A stretch of 64,000 nucleotides of DNA from contig NC_072796.1 in NCBI RefSeq assembly GCF_028583425.1, positions 130,855,464 to 130,919,463 on the forward strand, given 5' to 3'. A program made the position numbers and the translations under genes. Positions 61,201 to 64,000 of this stretch are shown piece by piece. Within the stretch, counting starts at the first letter, position 1; the number at the start of each line of letters is the position of its first letter. The notes below the pieces were generated by a model. It was not told the origin of the DNA, searched no databases, and saw only the letters and a list, made by a program, of their open reading frames with translations. Source of the DNA: Eublepharis macularius (taxonomy: Eukaryota > Chordata > Lepidosauria > Squamata > Eublepharidae).

Positions 61201-61866
61201 TATTGGAAGGTTTCAAGCAAAGGTATTCTAGGGTACTAAACAATGGGTTAGATCAAAGCTAATTTGGCCATTTCCACTCATCCGCCTTTCCACTGCAGAC
61301 TCCCAACAGGCCATTCCTCAGGGCCCACTATTTCCAAGGAGCAGCGTTTTGTGGAAATCAGTGGGAAGAGGAAAGCAGGAAAGTTCCATTCTGCCACCAG
61401 AAAATTTAGTTTGGATCCAAGCAAATGTTTGCTCAAAACATGTATACATTGCTGCATGTAAAATTTTAATTAAGCGCTGTAAAGCTGCAACCAGCTTAAG
61501 GTGACCTCTCACAGGGTTTTCAAGGCAAGCGATACGCAGAGGTGGATTGCCGTTGCCTTCCTCTGAATAGCAACTCTGGTCTTCCATCTAAATATAGTTC
61601 TTTCAGGACCAACTAAGAATGAAATGTCCAAAAAAGTAAGAATGAAATGTCCAAAAAAAAATCACAAAAACTATCTTGGCAAAAGGGATTAACCAATTCC
61701 ATGTCAGTATTCACAAAAAACCCTCAATATACAGCTGCTTAGTCTTTAAAATTTCCAGTATTAAGCTACAAGTGAAGGAGACATTTCAGTTATTGCCTCC
61801 CCCTCCCACTGAAATACTTACAGCATTATGTAATAAATAAGCAGTATCTTCGACATCCAGCACCAT
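39999..61866 (-). CDS. NDRG1: NDRG1, N-myc downstream-regulated protein (alpha/beta-hydrolase-like); 13 downstream exons plus a candidate alternative first exon
   Basis: NDRG1 is a stress-, hypoxia- and differentiation-responsive cytoplasmic protein with an alpha/beta-hydrolase fold but no hydrolase activity. Thirteen exons with consistent GT-AG junctions encode the family core: [138 protein letters not shown] and the tail. The usual Ser nucleophile elbow (GxSxG) is GTGAG, as expected for this non-catalytic family. The RSRSHT repeats in the tail identify NDRG1 among its paralogues. With the candidate first exon the frame totals 1185 nt (394 aa plus stop) with no break. The usual N-terminal exons (the MSREMQD type of start and the LLQEFDVQ segment) were not found up to 64000. 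Confidence 0.94.
40295..41610. other. Last NDRG1 intron, GC-rich block 40490-41000
   Basis: Overlapping open frames on both strands reflect base composition. No exon with a fitting phase is needed, since the flanking exons join exactly (A|TG). Confidence 0.55.
41617..41668 (-). CDS. NDRG1: NDRG1 exon: [17 protein letters not shown]
   Basis: 52 nt, acceptor gttttacag, donor gtaagt. It ends with A, completing Met (A|TG) with the terminal exon. Confidence 0.95.
42585..42620 (-). CDS. NDRG1: NDRG1 micro-exon: [12 protein letters not shown]
   Basis: Only 36 nt, acceptor ctctttgcag, donor gtaaca. The same 12-residue segment occurs in the human protein. It is too short to be seen by ORF length and was found by matching the family sequence and splice phases. 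Confidence 0.94.
43965..44012 (-). CDS. NDRG1: NDRG1 exon: [16 protein letters not shown]
   Basis: 48 nt, phase 0 at both ends, acceptor ctccaaccag, donor gtaata. The open frame continues into the intron but has no family similarity there. Confidence 0.95.
44090..44280. repeat. Fold-back MITE, same termini as 16060
   Basis: agagtctctctacacaagac and gtcttgtgtagagagactct are inverted ends; gatgctcaagtgg is mirrored by cacttaagcgtcc. Confidence 0.8.
45542..45593 (-). CDS. NDRG1: NDRG1 exon: [17 protein letters not shown]
   Basis: 52 nt, acceptor ttccgttag, donor gtaagt. The initial G completes Gln. The [11 protein letters not shown] strand-turn is a family hallmark of the hydrolase fold. Confidence 0.95.
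45745..45952. repeat. Fold-back MITE in NDRG1 intron
   Basis: Arms of about 95 bp: agagccaagctacaagtgac at the left, gtcaggcatcacttgtagct tggctct at the right, with mirrored aaatgtaggcatcctgg. It ends about 150 bp from the exon at 45542. Confidence 0.85.
46220..46256 (+). ncRNA. Hammerhead-like fold, copy H3 (another family)
   Basis: ACCA (stem I), CTGAAGA, extra A, AGCCC-TT-GGGCT, GAAA, CATGTA (ACATGT is self-complementary; cleavage position A), TGGT (stem I). The flanking region is a different repeat from H1, followed by an AT-rich tail. Confidence 0.45.
46680..46885 (-). repeat. tRNA-derived SINE
   Basis: Reverse, diverged copy: tccaaggtcacccactgagc, gtggggatcccatctgg, ctaaccactacagagcacc. 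Confidence 0.7.
46985..47367. mobile_element. hAT-like family B, copy 3
   Basis: Starts TAGAAATGGACATGAACC and ends GTTCATGCTCATCTCTA. Diverged 8-bp duplications ctcaagaa/cttaggaa. Confidence 0.85.
48565..48960 (-). repeat. 5S-derived SINE split by a fold-back element
   Basis: The SINE occupies 48565-48755 and about 48934-48960. Between them about 48756-48935 is a fold-back insertion with 75-bp arms (aatccacatgccctcagagc and gagggcatgtggatt; agcaaacatttagc mirrored). Confidence 0.85.
49365..49745 (+). repeat. tRNA-derived SINE split by hAT family C
   Basis: Head gaggggttgtggctcagtgg, B box ggtttaatccttggc. The sequence stops at gagtagacag (49513) and resumes at 49680 with gtagacagtattgactctga. 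Confidence 0.85.
49514..49679. mobile_element. hAT-like family C, copy 3
   Basis: Exact 8-bp duplications gtagacag (49506-49513 and 49680-49687). Termini CAGGGCTTTTTTTCAGGG and GAAAAAAAACCCTG. A 166-bp deletion derivative in an NDRG1 intron. Confidence 0.92.
50030..50086 (-). CDS. NDRG1: NDRG1 exon: [18 protein letters not shown]
   Basis: 57 nt, acceptor tttttcag, donor gtaagt. It starts with C (end of Ser) and ends with CA (start of Gln), so its phases fit both neighbours. Confidence 0.95.
50685..50788 (-). CDS. NDRG1: NDRG1 exon: [18 protein letters not shown] to SYN
   Basis: 104 nt, acceptor aaatttag, donor gtaatc. It encodes [18 protein letters not shown], then [16 protein letters not shown], and ends AG, the first two bases of a Ser codon completed in the next exon. 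Confidence 0.94.
51578..51634 (-). CDS. NDRG1: NDRG1 exon: [19 protein letters not shown]
   Basis: 57 nt, phase 0 at both ends, acceptor actttatag after a T-rich tract, donor gtaaaaa. Confidence 0.94.
52960..53165 (-). repeat. tRNA-derived SINE
   Basis: Reverse: tatattccaccttcatcccc, cactgtgagataaggtgagg, gattcgaacctggag (B box). Confidence 0.75.
53492..53578 (-). CDS. NDRG1: NDRG1 exon: [22 protein letters not shown]
   Basis: 87 nt (29 codons, phase 0 at both ends), acceptor ctgcag, donor gtaaaa. It ends MDWAATK. It is nearly identical to the human protein segment and was the first anchor for identifying the gene. Confidence 0.96.
54121..54181 (-). CDS. NDRG1: NDRG1 exon: [20 protein letters not shown]
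   Basis: 61 nt, acceptor tttatag, donor gtaagt. It carries the degenerate nucleophile elbow: Gly-Thr-Gly-Ala-Gly in place of Gly-x-Ser-x-Gly. This explains the lack of hydrolase activity known for the family. Confidence 0.95.
54690..54945 (-). repeat. tRNA-derived SINE
   Basis: Reverse: aacaacaacattcaatttat, ccacccttcaggatgactta, ccctgtgaggtgggtgg, cttaaccactacgccaaact. Confidence 0.85.
54970..55330. mobile_element. MITE, family F, copy 2
   Basis: Ends ggtcaagctagacgtgcacg and cctgcacatctagcttgacc; interior shared with 17715-18115 including cacacagcagctttggggaa. Confidence 0.8.
55455..55605 (-). repeat. Fold-back repeat with hammerhead-like arm
   Basis: gtccagtagcacctgtaaga at the left; ctaacatggctacccatctt at the right is the mirror of 12550-12580. 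It lies in an NDRG1 intron with the fold in the transcript sense. Confidence 0.8.
55515..55554 (-). ncRNA. Hammerhead-like fold, copy H4, sense in NDRG1 intron
   Basis: Identical over 40 nt to H1 at 13034-13073: GTAT, CTGAAGA, A, GTGAGC-TGTG-GCTCAC, GAAA, GCTC, ATAC. It is transcribed within NDRG1 pre-mRNA if the gene is read through. Activity is not shown. Confidence 0.5.
56351..56413 (-). CDS. NDRG1: NDRG1 exon: [21 protein letters not shown]
   Basis: 63 nt after an acceptor ending cttatag; the donor is gtgagt. This segment of the NDR domain is highly conserved in the family. The exon ends in a split Gly codon (GG|A). Confidence 0.95.
58236..58356 (-). CDS. NDRG1: NDRG1 exon: [13 protein letters not shown] to FPAG
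   Basis: 121 nt. It starts with AT, completing His, and ends GG before gtaag. It encodes [20 protein letters not shown] and [20 protein letters not shown] longer open frame of 145 codons overlaps in another phase and is a shadow. Confidence 0.95.
59543..59648 (-). CDS. NDRG1: NDRG1 exon: EQDVETVHG to HDIGLN
   Basis: The acceptor is ctctcctgcag and the donor C|gtaag. Codons give [17 protein letters not shown] and [10 protein letters not shown], the start of the NDR domain. The exon is 106 nt; its last base C begins the His codon shared with the next exon. Confidence 0.95.
59755..59965. repeat. Fold-back repeat, both arms
   Basis: Inverted arms gtggcaccttagagcctaac and gtctctaagatgctactgta. 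The + arm keeps CTGAAGA and the hairpin but has AAAA where GAAA is expected. Confidence 0.75.
60425..60650 (-). repeat. tRNA-derived SINE ('ggtagagc' family)
   Basis: Reverse, nearly full: aacacatgaaattgccttac, ttttaactggagatgctgag, gatgctctaccactgagcca. Confidence 0.85.
61498..61592 (-). repeat. 5S-derived SINE tail fragment
   Basis: ggttttcaaggcaagcgata, ggtggattgccgttgccttc; related to 250-465. Confidence 0.65.
61822..61866 (-). CDS. NDRG1: Candidate alternative first coding exon of NDRG1
   Basis: The ATG is in a strong context (A at -3, G at +4) and opens [15 protein letters not shown]. The exon ends in phase 0 directly before GTAAGT, which matches the phase-0 start (GAG CAA GAT, EQD) of the next exon at 59648. 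A TATA box lies about 90 bp upstream. The peptide is acidic and hydrophobic and is unlike the usual NDRG1 N-terminus. This is inferred from splice phase and promoter structure; no transcript evidence is available. It could instead be a chance open stretch in an intron. Confidence 0.55.
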
Positions 61867-61953
61867 TTTTAGACAGTGCAGTTTGGTATTACTCACAGGG
61901 AGTCCACCAAGAAAAGGAGGTTAGGTTTTACGTGGACTCTGTGGTAAGGTGGG

Positions 61954-61960
61954 TTATATA
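61954..61960 (-). promoter_or_regulatory. TATA box of the candidate NDRG1 internal promoter
   Basis: TATATAA on the - strand. A start site about 30 bp downstream (near 61925) would give a 5'UTR of about 60 nt before the ATG at 61866. A GGGAGGTGTGGGC motif, resembling a CACCC/KLF-type element, lies about 25-40 bp upstream of the TATA box. Confidence 0.5.
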
Positions 61961-63182
61961 GGCAAGCTGCTGCCCTGCCTAAGCCCACACCTCCCACAAT
62001 GCCTCTCAGATAAACTAACACAAACTAGTTTGGAAGGACGTCATTCTTAAGTAGGATTTAAGGTAGGTTTAACTGCAAGATCCCGTCCCATATAGTTCAG
62101 ACATCAACTGGGGGGATGGAGTGGAGTGATGACAAGAGAGAAAAGGAGACAATAAGGGCTTTTCCAGACGATGCAACTAGTATCTGATGTGCAGCCTTTA
62201 GCACAATAGTTAGTTCTCTACATAAAAAGACCAAGTAGAGCCCGGCGGCTGGTGGATGACTGCAGTGCTCCAGGTAATTCAGGACACTGCTGGAATAATC
62301 TCTGCCTGAACTCCTTCCCTTTGTTAGTGCCATGTAAAAGTAAAGAGTCATCGAGCATCACTTTACAGACAGACAAAACTGTATTCTGGCATAAGCTTTT
62401 GTGCACTAGAATCCTCTTTGTTGAATGCAGTGAAGGGGGCTCTTCTCTAAACAGACCTTTTTTATAGGCGGTATGAAAAAATAAATATTGGGTCAAGGGA
62501 GTTATGAAATTGAAGAAGTGCAGGGTGAAAAGTCAATATCACTCAGCTTCAAGAATAGAAAAGGCTGGGGAGGGAGGGAGCCCAAAGTTTAATCACAGAT
62601 AGCTTTTTAAGGTGCTCCTTTGATATAGGAGACACACTTCCCTACAGAAGACATGAAAATGGAGAGCTCAGCATGCAAGAGTTGTTCACCATATAAATGC
62701 AGCTACGATGGGAAAGGATTAAGCCTATGCCAGCAGATTATTTTGAGCTAACCTCTAGAAGTCAGGGTATACATCGGGACTATGAATTTATTTAAAATAT
62801 TTATAAATCCATTGTATAAACTGCTTCAACCAACTCTTGGAATAAACTGGGTTCTAAAGGGGAAGAGGGGGGAGTATGCAGACCATGGTGAGTCAGCATT
62901 GCTTTTTTAAAAAATGGTGCCCTTACATACAACTATATGTCTGACTGAGCATTTCAGCCACAAGAAGGATGCCAGTCACAGAGGAATGACTCATGCAAAC
63001 TAGTTGTGCAGGTGGAGTTGGTAGTCCTTCAGGAAAAAAAAAACAAGTTCAATAACCTCTGATACTTGCTCTAAAATTCCCGCATGGTTAAAACAAGTGG
63101 ATCTTGATTTCAAGATCCATTCTTGATTTCAAAATGCCATTTTTGGGATGGCAGCAGCTGGTGGAGATCACCTACTCAGGAG

Positions 63183-63545
63183 TAGAGATGAGCACGAACC
63201 GGGGAAAAAAACGAACCATGGGGGTTCGTGGTTCGTCAAATTTCATGAACCACAAACCTGCCCATGGTTCACTAACTGGTTAGTTTGGTTTGTAAAAATG
63301 TCACATCCAGGTCAGAAAATCATCACTTCCGGGCCAGCAGAAGGTCTGCAGGAAGTCCATCCCCTGTTGCCTAGGAAACTGATTGATTGGCACCAGGCTG
63401 TCTGCAGTGATGAACCAAAAAACGAACCAAATGAACCAGCCTAAAGTTCGTGGCGGTTCGTCAGAAATGGGATCTGACAAACTGCTGGTTCATGAACCAC
63501 GAACTGGCCGGGTTCATCACGAATTTTGGTTCGTGCCCATCTCTA
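63183..63545. mobile_element. hAT-like family B, copy 4 (cleanest)
   Basis: Exact 8-bp duplications ctcaggag (63175-63182, 63546-63553). Ends TAGAGATGAGCACGAACC and GTTCGTGCCCATCTCTA. The least diverged copy in the window, so probably the youngest. Confidence 0.92.
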
Positions 63546-63711
63546 CTCAGGAGTCCCACCAATACAAAAAAGATGTCTAGTAGCAGCCCTGAAAACATAT
63601 TTCAAGCTGTGCATACACACTGTTCCTTGAGCGAAAAAAGATCCTTTGGATGCTTGCTGTAGCATGCTTGTAAAGTGAGAGGGAGCTCCTCATCGCACGC
63701 GCGCTCTCCAC

Positions 63712-63960
63712 ATAATAATAATAATAATCGATATACCACCCTTCAGGACAACTTAATGCCCACTCAGAGCAGTTTACAAAGTATGCCATTATTATCTCCA
63801 CAACAAAACACCCTGTGAGATGGATGGGACTGAAAGAGCTCCAGAGAGCTGTGACTAGCCCAAGCTCACCCAGCTGGCTTCAAGTGGAGGAGTGGGGAAT
63901 CAAACCCGGCTCTTGATTAGAGTCCCGCGCTCTTAACCACTACACTAAACTGGCTCTCAG
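63712..63960 (-). repeat. tRNA-derived SINE
   Basis: Reverse: (aat)n, ataccacccttcaggacaac, gggaatcaaacccggctctt, cttaaccactacactaaact. Confidence 0.85.
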
Positions 63961-64000
63961 TTTGGTATATATTGAAACATACATCACTGTAAGGTGGCTA

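Overview
This is vertebrate nuclear DNA, most likely from a squamate reptile (a lizard, possibly a gecko). It has large introns with canonical GT-AG exons, and very many short interspersed elements (tRNA-derived and 5S-rRNA-derived SINEs), CR1-type LINE tails, hAT-like MITEs and Penelope-like retroelement fragments. The organism is inferred from gene content and repeat style; no species-diagnostic sequence was identified.

Two protein-coding genes are present, facing each other. CCN4 (WISP1) is on the + strand. Its four downstream coding exons (IGFBP at 21156-21435, VWC at 26100-26357, TSP1 at 29553-29746, CT cystine knot at 30937-31236) are intact. The signal-peptide exon was not found and probably lies left of the window. 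NDRG1 is on the - strand, from its stop codon at 39999 to at least 59648. Thirteen downstream coding exons have matching splice phases. A candidate alternative first exon with its own TATA box lies at 61822-61866. The usual N-terminal exons were not found and are probably right of the window. The tail-to-tail CCN4/NDRG1 arrangement matches human 8q24, and this helps to identify the CCN gene as CCN4 rather than CCN6.

Layout. 1-21155: repeat-rich DNA, probably CCN4 intron 1. 21156-31236: CCN4, with a 0.9-kb minisatellite ending about 40 bp before exon 4. 31340-38560: intergenic, full of a ~200-bp dispersed repeat, plus one hAT-A element. 38560-61866: NDRG1 with its 3'UTR. 61870-64000: probably NDRG1 intron, with one very clean hAT insertion.

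The least expected signal is in the repeats. Several unrelated-looking dispersed families, mostly arranged as inverted pairs, share one RNA-like architecture: CTGANGA, one extra base, a hairpin, GAAA, a tiny self-complementary stem III, and a closing stem I. This resembles the minimal hammerhead ribozymes known from Penelope-like elements. Two copies 42 kb apart are identical over 40 nt, and one of them lies in the sense orientation in an NDRG1 intron.
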